DNA from: Bdellovibrionales bacterium
GTDB lineage: Bacteria > Bdellovibrionota > Bacteriovoracia > Bacteriovoracales > Bacteriovoracaceae
NCBI GenBank assembly: GCA_005791855.1
Contig: SXUH01000031.1
Location: forward strand, 1-10,189
DNA length: 10,189 nt
Direction: 5' to 3'
A program made the position numbers and the translations under genes. Below the pieces are notes generated by a model, which made no database searches, was not told the DNA's origin, and was given only the letters and a program-made list of their open reading frames with translations. Below, piece after piece: positions 1 through 6,456 of the stretch (position 1 is its first letter; every line of letters starts with the position of its first letter).

Positions 1-2
1 AG

Positions 3-1088
3 CACAAGAACTACCCGCGGAGGAAGCTCATCACCCACAACCTGAGCTACACCGCGGGCGTGGTCACCACCTTCATGGGACTGGCGGGTGTCGTCGCCGG
101 GATCAAGATGACCGGCGAGGAGATCGGCTGGGGGTTCCAGCTCCAGTCGCCCGGCTTCATCCTGATCATGATGCTGATCCTCTTCGTCCTCGCCTTGAAC
201 CTCTTCGGGCTCTTCGAGTTCGTCACCCCCGGGGGATCGAAGCTCGGCTCCCAGGAGCTGGAGGAGGGCTTCTCGGGAGACTTCTTCTCCGGCATCCTCA
301 CCACCATCCTCTCGACCCCGTGCTCGGCGCCCTTCCTCGGGACGGCCCTGACCTTCGCCTTCACCACCGGGTACTTCAACATCTTCCTGATGTTCTTCTT
401 CATCGGCCTGGGCCTCGCCTTCCCCTTCCTCCTCACCGCGCTCTACCCGCGGAGCCTCGCCTTCTTCCCGAAGCCCGGGGCGTGGATGGAGAAGCTGAAG
501 TACTTCCTGGGCCTCTCCCTGATCCTCACCGTGATCTGGCTCTACGACGTCTTCGTCTCTCTGGTGCATTTCGAAAGCGTCAGCTGGAGGCTCAACCTCT
601 TGTTCGCGCTCTGGTTCTTTGCTTTCTTCTACGCCCAGAAGATCTCGAGCCGCAAGGTGCTCCAGTTCCTGGTCTTCGCCCTCCCCCTCTCCCTCACCGT
701 GCTCGCCATCCAGAACCTGGAGCTCCGACCCAGCGGGCAGGCCGTCGCCGGGGCCTCCGATCAGGTCTGGAAGCCGTGGTCGGAGGAGAAGCTCCAGGAG
801 GAGAAGGGCAACCTCGTGTTCATGGACTTCACCGCCGAGTGGTGCCTCACCTGCAAGATCAATAAGAAGCTCGTGCTGGAGACGGAGAACTTCAAGGAGC
901 TCACCAAGAAGTACGGCCTGGTCCTCTACCGGGCGGACTGGACCCAGCGGGACGACAACATCACCCGCTTCCTGAAGCGCTTCGACGTCGTCGGCGTCCC
1001 CGCCTACTTCGTGCAGAAGCAGGACGGGGAGATCGTCTCCCTCGGGGAGACCATCTCCGTCGGGAAGATCGAGGAGTCCCTGAACTAG
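3..1088 (+). CDS. dsbD: Thiol:disulfide interchange protein DsbD-like, C-terminal part (5' end outside window)
   Basis: Inner-membrane protein that passes electrons from cytoplasmic thioredoxin across the membrane to periplasmic disulfide-handling proteins. The frame is open from base 3, so the start lies upstream; 361 residues are visible. Several hydrophobic membrane segments fill roughly visible residues 15-240. One carries the motif STPCSAPFLGTAL (Cys about residue 107), the hallmark second membrane cysteine of the DsbD/CcdA transmembrane domain; its partner cysteine must be upstream. The C-terminal portion (about 255-361) is a thioredoxin-like domain with WCLTCK (Cys about 281 and 284) and a GVPAYF segment holding the expected cis-proline. 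This order matches the DsbD beta and gamma domains; the periplasmic alpha domain, if present, is outside. The stop overlaps the convergent gpsA stop by 4 bases. ScsB-like reductases share this architecture, so the exact partner proteins are unknown. Confidence 0.88.
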   Translation, partial: HKNYPRRKLITHNLSYTAGVVTTFMGLAGVVAGIKMTGEEIGWGFQLQSPGFILIMMLILFVLALNLFGLFEFVTPGGSKLGSQELEEGFSGDFFSGILTTILSTPCSAPFLGTALTFAFTTGYFNIFLMFFFIGLGLAFPFLLTALYPRSLAFFPKPGAWMEKLKYFLGLSLILTVIWLYDVFVSLVHFESVSWRLNLLFALWFFAFFYAQKISSRKVLQFLVFALPLSLTVLAIQNLELRPSGQAVAGASDQVWKPWSEEKLQEEKGNLVFMDFTAEWCLTCKINKKLVLETENFKELTKKYGLVLYRADWTQRDDNITRFLKRFDVVGVPAYFVQKQDGEIVSLGETISVGKIEESLN

Positions 1089-2110
1089 TCCTCGAGCTTC
1101 ACCGGCAGCCGCATGATCTCCCCGATGACCTCCCGCGGGTCCTGGTTCTCGTAGAGCACGCGGTAGAGCCCGCTGAAGATGTGGGTGCGGATGTTCTCCC
1201 GGACGGAGAGCTTGTAGGCCGCCTCCGTGGTCTTGTAGCCCTCCACCACGGACCTCGTCTTCCGGATGATCTCCTCCGCCTTCCGGCCCTTGGCGATCTC
1301 CAGGCCGAAGGCCTTGTTCCGGGAGAGCTCGCCGGTGGTGGTGAGGATCAGGTCCCCCATGCCGCTGGGCCCGTAGAAGGTTTCGGGTCGTGCGCCGAAG
1401 ACCACGCCGAAGCGGAGCATCTCCACGATCCCGCGGGTGACCAGGGCCGCGCGGGTGTTGTGGTTGTAGCCCAGGCCCTCGAGGATCCCGCCGGCGATGG
1501 CGATGACGTTCTTGAGCGCCCCTCCGAGGAGGACTCCCCGCACGTCGGCGGTCGGGACGGCCTTGAAGAACTCCGTCGCGAGCATCTCGCAGGCCTGGAG
1601 CAGGTGGCCCTTGTCCTCCCCCGCCAGCGACACCATGGTGATCTGCTTCTGGAGGATCTCGTTGGCGAACGACGGGCCCGAGAGGTACAGGAGCTGCGAT
1701 CGGTACTTCGCGAAGTGGGTGTCGTACATCTCGTCCGGGAGCTTCAGCGTCTCGTGGTCGATCCCCTTGGCGAGGCTCACCAGCGGGATCCCCCGGTCGA
1801 GGTAGCGGGTGACGGAGCTTCCGTTCTCGTTGCAGAAGCTGTCGATGCCGGACATGGGGAGGCCACTGATGATGAGGTCGATCTCCCCCTCCTGCAGCTG
1901 CTCCACCTCTTCCCAAGTCAGCGCCGCCTTCAGCGTCTCCGGCAGGGCCTGGCCCGGGAGGTAGGTCTTGTTCTCGCCGCTGTTGATCTCCTGGTAGATC
2001 TCCGGCGACCGGACCTTGATGATGACCTTCTTAAAATTCTGCGTGAGCACGAAGCCGATGGACGTCCCGAACGCCCCACCTGCGATGACCAAAGCGGTGT
2101 CAAACCTCAT
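1085..2110 (-). CDS. gpsA: Glycerol-3-phosphate dehydrogenase [NAD(P)+]
   Basis: Cytoplasmic enzyme that reduces dihydroxyacetone phosphate to sn-glycerol 3-phosphate, the backbone precursor of phospholipids. It has 341 residues, the usual family length. An N-terminal Rossmann fold is marked by AGGAFGTSIG (residues 10-19), followed by YLPG (50-53), SLAKG (112-116) and LSGPSFANE (143-151). The C-terminal helical domain holds GGALKNVIAIAGG (196-208), whose Lys200 matches the catalytic lysine, then GPSGMGDLILT (247-257) and LSRN (262-265). One oddity: the first glycine of the usual GxGxxG is Ala10. The ATG at 2110 is preceded by AGGGA about 6 bases upstream, and an in-frame stop lies shortly before, so the start is well fixed. 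It follows the DUF493 gene by 12 bases, which suggests one transcript. Confidence 0.95.
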   Translation of the reverse strand: MRFDTALVIAGGAFGTSIGFVLTQNFKKVIIKVRSPEIYQEINSGENKTYLPGQALPETLKAALTWEEVEQLQEGEIDLIISGLPMSGIDSFCNENGSSVTRYLDRGIPLVSLAKGIDHETLKLPDEMYDTHFAKYRSQLLYLSGPSFANEILQKQITMVSLAGEDKGHLLQACEMLATEFFKAVPTADVRGVLLGGALKNVIAIAGGILEGLGYNHNTRAALVTRGIVEMLRFGVVFGARPETFYGPSGMGDLILTTTGELSRNKAFGLEIAKGRKAEEIIRKTRSVVEGYKTTEAAYKLSVRENIRTHIFSGLYRVLYENQDPREVIGEIMRLPVKLED

Positions 2111-2122
2111 TGCGCTTCCCTG

Positions 2123-2377
2123 TTAGAGATTCATTATACCGGGGATCTTCCCCATGGCCTCGTAAATTTCGATGACCTCCTGGGTGCTCCCCATGAGCTT
2201 CCGGGCGGAGACGCAGATGTAGGTCCCTTTCTTGGACGGGGTTTCGACGACGGTGAAGCCCGCGAGCTTCTCCAGGACCAGAGACTTGCTCTCGTTCTTG
2301 ATGATGAACTTGAACTCGTAGTAGTCCGGCCACTGGTAGCTCAGGTCTAGTAGGTCCTTGAAACTTGGATTATCCAT
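2123..2377 (-). CDS. YbeD/DUF493 family small protein
   Basis: An 84-residue cytoplasmic protein without signal peptide or membrane segment. The arrangement YYEFKFIIKNES (residues 19-30), then a helix, a strand around FTVVETPSKKGTYICVSA, a second helix and a final strand fits the small ferredoxin-like alpha/beta fold of the DUF493 (YbeD) family, whose members are about 85-95 residues. The family has no firmly known biochemical role; a regulatory one has been suggested because the fold resembles ACT-like domains. It lies 12 bases upstream of gpsA on the same strand, so the two are probably co-transcribed. The ATG at 2377 has only a weak purine-rich stretch upstream. Assignment rests on fold pattern, length and a remembered family motif, not on a search. 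Confidence 0.72.
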   Translation of the reverse strand: MDNPSFKDLLDLSYQWPDYYEFKFIIKNESKSLVLEKLAGFTVVETPSKKGTYICVSARKLMGSTQEVIEIYEAMGKIPGIMNL

Positions 2378-2402
2378 CTTAATTTTATTCTTTTGCTCGA
2401 AA

Positions 2403-2432
2403 AATAAACCGTTCTAACCACTGGGAATTCAA
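2403..2432 (-). promoter_or_regulatory. Candidate sigma70-like promoter for the DUF493-gpsA unit
   Basis: Read on the minus strand, TTGAAT (2432-2427) and TTTATT (2408-2403) are separated by 18 bases, each matching the -35 and -10 consensus at 4 of 6 positions. Transcription would start near 2396, leaving a leader of about 20 bases before the ATG at 2377. The position fits the divergent gap, but the match is modest and the local sequence is AT-rich, so chance is a real alternative. Confidence 0.3.
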
Positions 2433-2451
2433 CGGCTAGCTACTGATATCA

Positions 2452-2488
2452 ACGAGTTTGGTCCGTTAAATTTTTAACTCGTAGGACC
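2452..2488. repeat. Two interleaved inverted repeats in the divergent control region
   Basis: ACGAGTT (2452-2458) is the reverse complement of AACTCGT (2476-2482), and GGTCC (2460-2464) is the reverse complement of GGACC (2484-2488). The two pairs are interleaved, not nested, both with a 24-base offset: each half is a 7-base arm, one spacer base and a 5-base arm. The core between them is AT-rich. The site lies between the minus-strand DUF493 gene and the plus-strand gene at 2537. It could be an operator or two mutually exclusive RNA hairpins; a true pseudoknot looks sterically poor because two connecting loops would be one base each. Confidence 0.4.
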
Positions 2489-2536
2489 GATCAAGTCGCA
2501 TATCAATCATGGCGAATGAATGCCTGCGGGGAACTT

Positions 2537-4630
2537 ATGATTAAAGTATGGATGCTAGCCTTCTCGGTCTTTTCCTTTTCGGCCTTTGCCTCAGAGTTCA
2601 ATCACATCAAACTTGACCCGCGCTTCGAAGAATATCTCAAGAGTCCCGGATTGAAAAGTCGTCCCCGGAAAACATCGCACTCGCTGAGCGCGCAGAAGAG
2701 TGCCCAGGTCGATCCGCCGGTGGAGGCTTCGGTCATCGGGGCCCTCCTCGGGAACACCCGGCTCCCCGTCGACGGAGAGGACTCCCCGCTCTACGAGGAG
2801 ATCCGGCGCCACCTCGAGACCGCCCACCCCACTCTGGGCCTCGAGCAGGTGGCCCACATCAACCGCGTGAACGAGCAGTTCAACCTCGGGACGGAGAACT
2901 TCTCCGGCTTCAGCTGGCAGAAGCCCTTCGGCGTGGTCCAGCTCTACGTGGACCGGCAGGTGACGCCGAACCTCTTCGGGAAGAACTGGCTCGTCGCCGA
3001 CTCCTTCACCGTCGAGGTCGAGGCCACGACCTTCCTCGAGAAGCTCAAGGAAGCGGGCGGCTCGTTCATGAGCGCCGCCGAGATCGGGGCCTTCGCAGGC
3101 CTGACCTTCAAGCGCGTCTACACCTACTACCACTACGCCGACTCCTACCAGCTGGGCCTCACGGCCGACTTCTCCAAGCTCTTCCTCCCGTTCCTGAAGT
3201 TCAACGCCGGCGGGATGGAGCGCCTGGGCCACGAGGAGATCATGAAGCGCGAAGACGAATGGACCGTGAGCGCGGGGGGCCTCATCCGCACCCCGCCGCT
3301 CTACAACCTCTCCTTCTCCGCGGGGATCCTCGCCGAGAGCGCCCTCACCAGACGCGTGTCCCTCGAGAGCCGGCACTCCGACGACGTGACCGCGCAGAGG
3401 TACCGGGTGGGAGTGATGTCCAAGAAGACCTCGCGCACCGGGGTGACCATGGAGCTCCAGTTCGAGTTCTTCCGCCTGCTCCAGCTCTCCATCCTCCGCT
3501 CCGACCTGAACTACGAGTTCTCGGCCAGCAAGGAAGTCTTCCTGGGCCTGTCTCAGAAAGACTGGGAGCACGTGAAGGCCGATCCCGAGGAAGGCCAGGA
3601 GTTCCACCGGCTGCTCCGGGGCCAGGGGACGGTCGCCCTCCTCGAGCCCTACGTCGTGGGCCTCGAGGAGAACAGCTCCCGGGCGCTCGAGTCCCGCGGG
3701 AGCATCCTGATCTTCGGGAAGATCAGTAAGAGCAAGACCGAGCAGAAACGGATCATCAAGGACCGCCTGGTGAAGGTGTTCTACAAGAACTACAACCAGA
3801 GCGTGAAGGTGGTGCAGAACTTCCTGAGCCGCCTCTTCTCCGCCGTGGTCTACAAGCTCCTGAAGATCCCGATGGGCGCCTCCCACGCCGCGGTCTACAG
3901 CCGGGAGCTCACGCTGGAGTACGAGGCCACACACCCGCAGGCGACGGACCCGAAGGTGGTCCGCATCGACAGCAGCGAGCAGTTCTCCTTCGTGATGACC
4001 CAGAGCTACAGCGCCGACAGCACGGACCGCTGGATCGACAAGAAGTACCGGACCGGGGTGATTAACTTCGTGGACCTCTACACGCTCCTGCCGAAGGACT
4101 ACATGGCCATCATCCGCAGCGAGCAGCTCAAGGGGCCCCTCGTCGTCGAGTCCAACGTCCGGGTGGAGAAGACCGGGTTCAACCACCTCCTCGCCGCCGA
4201 CGAGAACGTGGTCTTCGGCCAGTTCGCCAAGGTCTGCGGCTTCTCCAAGTCCGAGGACTGGACCGGGGAGAAGAAGCGGGCCCAGATGCTCCGGGAGGAC
4301 CAGGACGGGAAGGATGCTTGCGTCAAGGACATCGGGCTCAAGTTCCTGAGCTTCAAGAAAGACTACCACGCCAATCTGCTGAAACCATCGCTTGCAAAAT
4401 TCAAAATCTTCATGGATAAGTACTTCAAGCAGACGAAGAACATCCGAGACCTCGCCCAGCTCTTCGGGACGAACAACACCTTCATCCACGGGTCCCTGAG
4501 CGCCACGAGGCCCTCCGGAGACGAGTTCAACACGACCTTCTCCAGCGGAGACTTCCGGGGCCTGGGGGTCATCGATAACTTCAAGAGAAGCGGGCCCGAG
4601 AGAGGTCCGGCAAGCATCACAGGTGAGTAA
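2537..4630 (+). CDS. Exported protein of unknown function (697 aa)
   Basis: I do not recognise a family. From the ATG at 2537 the product begins MIKVWMLAFSVFSFSAFA, a clear Sec signal peptide with likely cleavage after SAFA. This start has GGGGA just upstream, whereas the ATG at 2516 would add 7 residues in front of the signal and has no good ribosome site, so 2537 is preferred. The mature part is soluble-looking: a basic, Ser-rich linker near residues 25-45, a long middle part with alternating aromatic and polar strands (around 175-290) that could be barrel- or sheet-like, and a Lys-rich C-terminal third. The only cysteines I find are at about 567 and 595, suggesting one disulfide. The protein does not end in the aromatic residue typical of outer-membrane barrels. 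Its last codons hold the ribosome site of sua5, so the two are co-transcribed. The first 30 or so codons are AT-richer than the rest. Confidence 0.85.
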   Translation: MIKVWMLAFSVFSFSAFASEFNHIKLDPRFEEYLKSPGLKSRPRKTSHSLSAQKSAQVDPPVEASVIGALLGNTRLPVDGEDSPLYEEIRRHLETAHPTLGLEQVAHINRVNEQFNLGTENFSGFSWQKPFGVVQLYVDRQVTPNLFGKNWLVADSFTVEVEATTFLEKLKEAGGSFMSAAEIGAFAGLTFKRVYTYYHYADSYQLGLTADFSKLFLPFLKFNAGGMERLGHEEIMKREDEWTVSAGGLIRTPPLYNLSFSAGILAESALTRRVSLESRHSDDVTAQRYRVGVMSKKTSRTGVTMELQFEFFRLLQLSILRSDLNYEFSASKEVFLGLSQKDWEHVKADPEEGQEFHRLLRGQGTVALLEPYVVGLEENSSRALESRGSILIFGKISKSKTEQKRIIKDRLVKVFYKNYNQSVKVVQNFLSRLFSAVVYKLLKIPMGASHAAVYSRELTLEYEATHPQATDPKVVRIDSSEQFSFVMTQSYSADSTDRWIDKKYRTGVINFVDLYTLLPKDYMAIIRSEQLKGPLVVESNVRVEKTGFNHLLAADENVVFGQFAKVCGFSKSEDWTGEKKRAQMLREDQDGKDACVKDIGLKFLSFKKDYHANLLKPSLAKFKIFMDKYFKQTKNIRDLAQLFGTNNTFIHGSLSATRPSGDEFNTTFSSGDFRGLGVIDNFKRSGPERGPASITGE
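4392..4420 (+). promoter_or_regulatory. Candidate internal promoter within an AT-rich patch, upstream of sua5
   Basis: TTGCAA (4392-4397) and GATAAG (4415-4420) lie 17 bases apart, each matching the -35 and -10 consensus at 4 of 6 positions. They sit in a short patch where the otherwise C/G-ending codons of the exported-protein gene give way to aaa, cca, ctt and gca. A transcript from here would lead into sua5 about 210 bases downstream. This could supply the housekeeping gene independently of the upstream gene. Only sequence resemblance supports it. Confidence 0.25.
4621..4627 (+). promoter_or_regulatory. Strong ribosome binding site for sua5 inside the preceding gene
   Basis: AGGTGAG matches the anti-Shine-Dalgarno partner (GGAGGTGA) well and lies 5 bases before the TTG at 4633. 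It is formed by the last codons of the upstream exported-protein gene, whose TAA stop is at 4628-4630. This spacing decides for TTG 4633 over the GTG at 4642 and implies that the two genes share a message. Confidence 0.75.
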
Positions 4631-4632
4631 CT

Positions 4633-5589
4633 TTGAAACTGGTGAACCTAGAACTGGCCCGGGACCTTCTCCTTCGCGGAGACACCGTCGCCATTCCCAC
4701 GGAGACCGTCTACGGCCTCGGTGGCTGGATCCGCTCTGAGAAAGGGCTCCTCCGGATCTTCTCCACCAAGGAGCGGCCCTTCTTCGATCCGCTCATCGTC
4801 CACGTGGCGACCGTCGAGAGCGCGAAGAAGCTCGCCAGTGACTGGACGCCGGTCCACGAGGTCCTCGCGGCCGCCTGCTGGCCCGGCCCCCTGACCCTCA
4901 TCGCGAAGAAAGATAGCTCCGTCGATCCGCTCATCACTTCGGGTCTGGACTCCGTGGGACTTCGCTGTCCTCGGCACGAGCTGACCCTGAAGCTCCTCTC
5001 CCAGATCGAGGGCGGTGTCGCCGCACCCAGTGCCAACAAGTTCGGGAAGACCTCTCCCACCTCCGCGGAGCACGTCTACCAGGAGTTCGACGACAAGGTC
5101 GCCATCCTCGACGGCGGACCGGCGGAGGTCGGGATCGAATCCACCGTCGCCGGAGTGAAGAAGGAAGGTTCGAAGTTCGTGGTGGAGATCTTCAGGCCCG
5201 GGTTCTTCACGGCGTCCATGCTGAGCGGGGTCCTGGAGGCCGCGGGCCTGAAGACCCAGGTCCGCTACGCCCAGAGCCCGGTGGCCCCGGGCCAGCTCCA
5301 GCACCACTACATGCCCCGGATCCCTCTGGTGCTCGTCCCGCCCGACTTCAACTGGGCCCTCCAGAGAAAGCTCATCGAAGACAAGCTCCGCCACGTGTTC
5401 AAGAATCCCGTGGTGTGGGTCCTCCCCGCGTCTCCCCAGCTCGCGAGCCGCGAGCTCTACGAAAAGCTCCGGCAGTTCGACCAGCAGGGCTTCGACCTCA
5501 TCCTGACCTCGAAGCTCCCCGAGCACTCCTCCGAAGACTGGCTCGGGATCTGGAACCGCCTCGAGAAAGCGAAGACGCTGGCGCTCTAG
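4633..5589 (+). CDS. sua5: L-threonylcarbamoyladenylate synthase, long Sua5/YrdC type
   Basis: Makes threonylcarbamoyl-AMP from threonine, bicarbonate and ATP, the first step of the t6A modification at position 37 of tRNAs reading ANN codons; the product is passed to the TsaD complex. The N-terminal YrdC domain (about 1-205) shows AIPTETVYGLGG (20-31), STKERPFFDPLIVHV (44-58), WPGPLTLI (83-90), APSANKFGKTSPTS (131-144) and the GGPAEVGIESTV segment (161-172), all family signatures. The remainder (about 215-318) is the smaller C-terminal Sua5 domain, opened by the linker APGQLQHHYMP (218-228). At 318 residues it is the long form, not the short TsaC. It starts with TTG, two bases after the previous stop, with a strong ribosome site. 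Also called tsaC2 or ywlC. Confidence 0.95.
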   Translation: MKLVNLELARDLLLRGDTVAIPTETVYGLGGWIRSEKGLLRIFSTKERPFFDPLIVHVATVESAKKLASDWTPVHEVLAAACWPGPLTLIAKKDSSVDPLITSGLDSVGLRCPRHELTLKLLSQIEGGVAAPSANKFGKTSPTSAEHVYQEFDDKVAILDGGPAEVGIESTVAGVKKEGSKFVVEIFRPGFFTASMLSGVLEAAGLKTQVRYAQSPVAPGQLQHHYMPRIPLVLVPPDFNWALQRKLIEDKLRHVFKNPVVWVLPASPQLASRELYEKLRQFDQQGFDLILTSKLPEHSSEDWLGIWNRLEKAKTLAL

Positions 5590-5647
5590 GGTCTAGGTTA
5601 TTTTTACTGCCTATCATTGGGTTGACCATCGGCGGTATCATGGCTAG

Positions 5648-6358
5648 ATGAAGTTTGCCTTCCTTTGCCTCACGCTTTTGTTGAGCGTTTCCGTCGGAGC
5701 CCAGATCAATGAGGAGACGCACGACTTTTCCTTCGAGTACGGTCTCATGTACCACACCCTTCGAGGGGAGCAGAAGGCGAACAACTCCAAGGGCCGATTA
5801 ACGTCCGACCAAAACCCTTACTGGAACGCGGCCTACACCTACCGGATGAGTCAGAATTCCGCGGTCCGGTTCTTCGGGGGAATCCAGATCGTGCGGTTCA
5901 ACGAACCGCAGTTCGGTAGCATCAAGAAAGAGGACCAGGTATTTGACAGCTACGGTCTGGAAATCATCCGGAGGATGTCGCCGATCTTCAAGGCCAGCAT
6001 CTTCGCCATGAGCCAGGATCACCCCACCTACTTCGCTCGGACTCCCACGGAGTTCGAGATCGTAAAAAAATCCTTCATCCAATCGGGCATGCACTTCGCT
6101 CTCGGACAGAGAAGGAGGATCGGCCTTCTCTGGGGCACGGGTGTGAAGGGCTACTTCATCTTCCCGACCAAAGGGGGAGAGGTCATCACCGAGGCCGGCG
6201 CCGGCGGAGAGGCCTACGCCAGATTAGGCTGGGTTGGCCCGTTCGGTGCTCTTTATCAAGGCAAAGGTTTTTATCAGGTCACCACGGCCCCAAACGCCGC
6301 CATCAATTTCACCCATGAGTCTCTAGGCTACTGTTTTCAGGTCTCCCATTCTTTTTAA
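5648..6358 (+). CDS. Secreted protein, probable small outer-membrane beta-barrel
   Basis: A 236-residue product that begins MKFAFLCLTLLLSVSVGAQ, a typical Sec signal peptide with probable cleavage after VGA. The rest is rich in short alternating hydrophobic/polar strands with Tyr and Phe and Gly-rich turns, and it ends YCFQVSHSF. A C-terminal Phe after alternating hydrophobic positions is the known recognition signature for insertion by the BAM machinery. I therefore infer an 8- to 10-strand barrel; no specific family is recognised. An in-frame TAG directly precedes the ATG, so no earlier start exists, yet no good ribosome site is seen at normal spacing (GGCGGT lies about 11 bases upstream). 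Codon use is less biased to C/G endings than in sua5, including runs such as AAA AAA. It lies 58 bases after sua5 in the same direction. Confidence 0.8.
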   Translation: MKFAFLCLTLLLSVSVGAQINEETHDFSFEYGLMYHTLRGEQKANNSKGRLTSDQNPYWNAAYTYRMSQNSAVRFFGGIQIVRFNEPQFGSIKKEDQVFDSYGLEIIRRMSPIFKASIFAMSQDHPTYFARTPTEFEIVKKSFIQSGMHFALGQRRRIGLLWGTGVKGYFIFPTKGGEVITEAGAGGEAYARLGWVGPFGALYQGKGFYQVTTAPNAAINFTHESLGYCFQVSHSF

Positions 6359-6456
6359 AAAATAGCCCTTGCCAACAAAAATTGCCGCTAAAAATTCAAC
6401 TCAATACGTAGCACAAATTAAGGTAAAATTAACAGGTTAACGATAAGGGAACCGAA
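6359..6456 (+). promoter_or_regulatory. AT-rich upstream region of the FN3 lipoprotein gene, with -10-like box and ribosome site
   Basis: This 98-base gap is strikingly AT-rich against both neighbours. TAAAAT (6424-6429) matches the -10 consensus at 5 of 6 positions; the -35 position 17 bases upstream (6401-6406) is a poor match, so an activator or alternative sigma factor may be needed. AAGGGA (6445-6450) lies 6 bases before the GTG at 6457 and is a fair Shine-Dalgarno sequence. The run TTTTTAAAAAA at 6352-6362 overlaps the previous stop but has no GC-rich hairpin, so I do not call a terminator. Confidence 0.4.

Noticed and set aside
1071..1093. GAGGA/TCCTC inverted repeat at the dsbD-gpsA junction as a terminator
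   Set aside because: Only five pairs with a 13-base loop and no T-run on either side.
1181..2350. Plus-strand open frame of 389 codons across gpsA and DUF493
   Set aside because: It is antisense to two genes with recognisable products and has a biased Asp/Leu/Val/Arg composition.
2516..2536. ATG at 2516 as the start of the exported protein
   Set aside because: It lacks a ribosome site and adds residues including Cys and Glu before the signal peptide; ATG 2537 has GGGGA upstream and gives a normal signal peptide.
2591..4489. Minus-strand open frame of 632 codons opposite the exported protein
   Set aside because: Leu/Glu/Val/His-rich antisense reading without domains; the plus frame has a signal peptide, a ribosome site and ordinary composition.
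4648..5526. Minus-strand open frame opposite sua5
   Set aside because: Antisense shadow; the plus frame carries all Sua5/YrdC motifs.
5622..5650. TTGACC-17-TAGATG as promoter of the barrel gene
   Set aside because: Transcription would begin inside the gene, after the ATG at 5648, so it cannot serve this start.
5415..5651. Plus-strand open frame reading out of sua5 into the start of the barrel gene
   Set aside because: Arg/Pro-rich out-of-frame reading within sua5; its end IIGLTIGGIMAR looks hydrophobic only because the gap is AT-rich.
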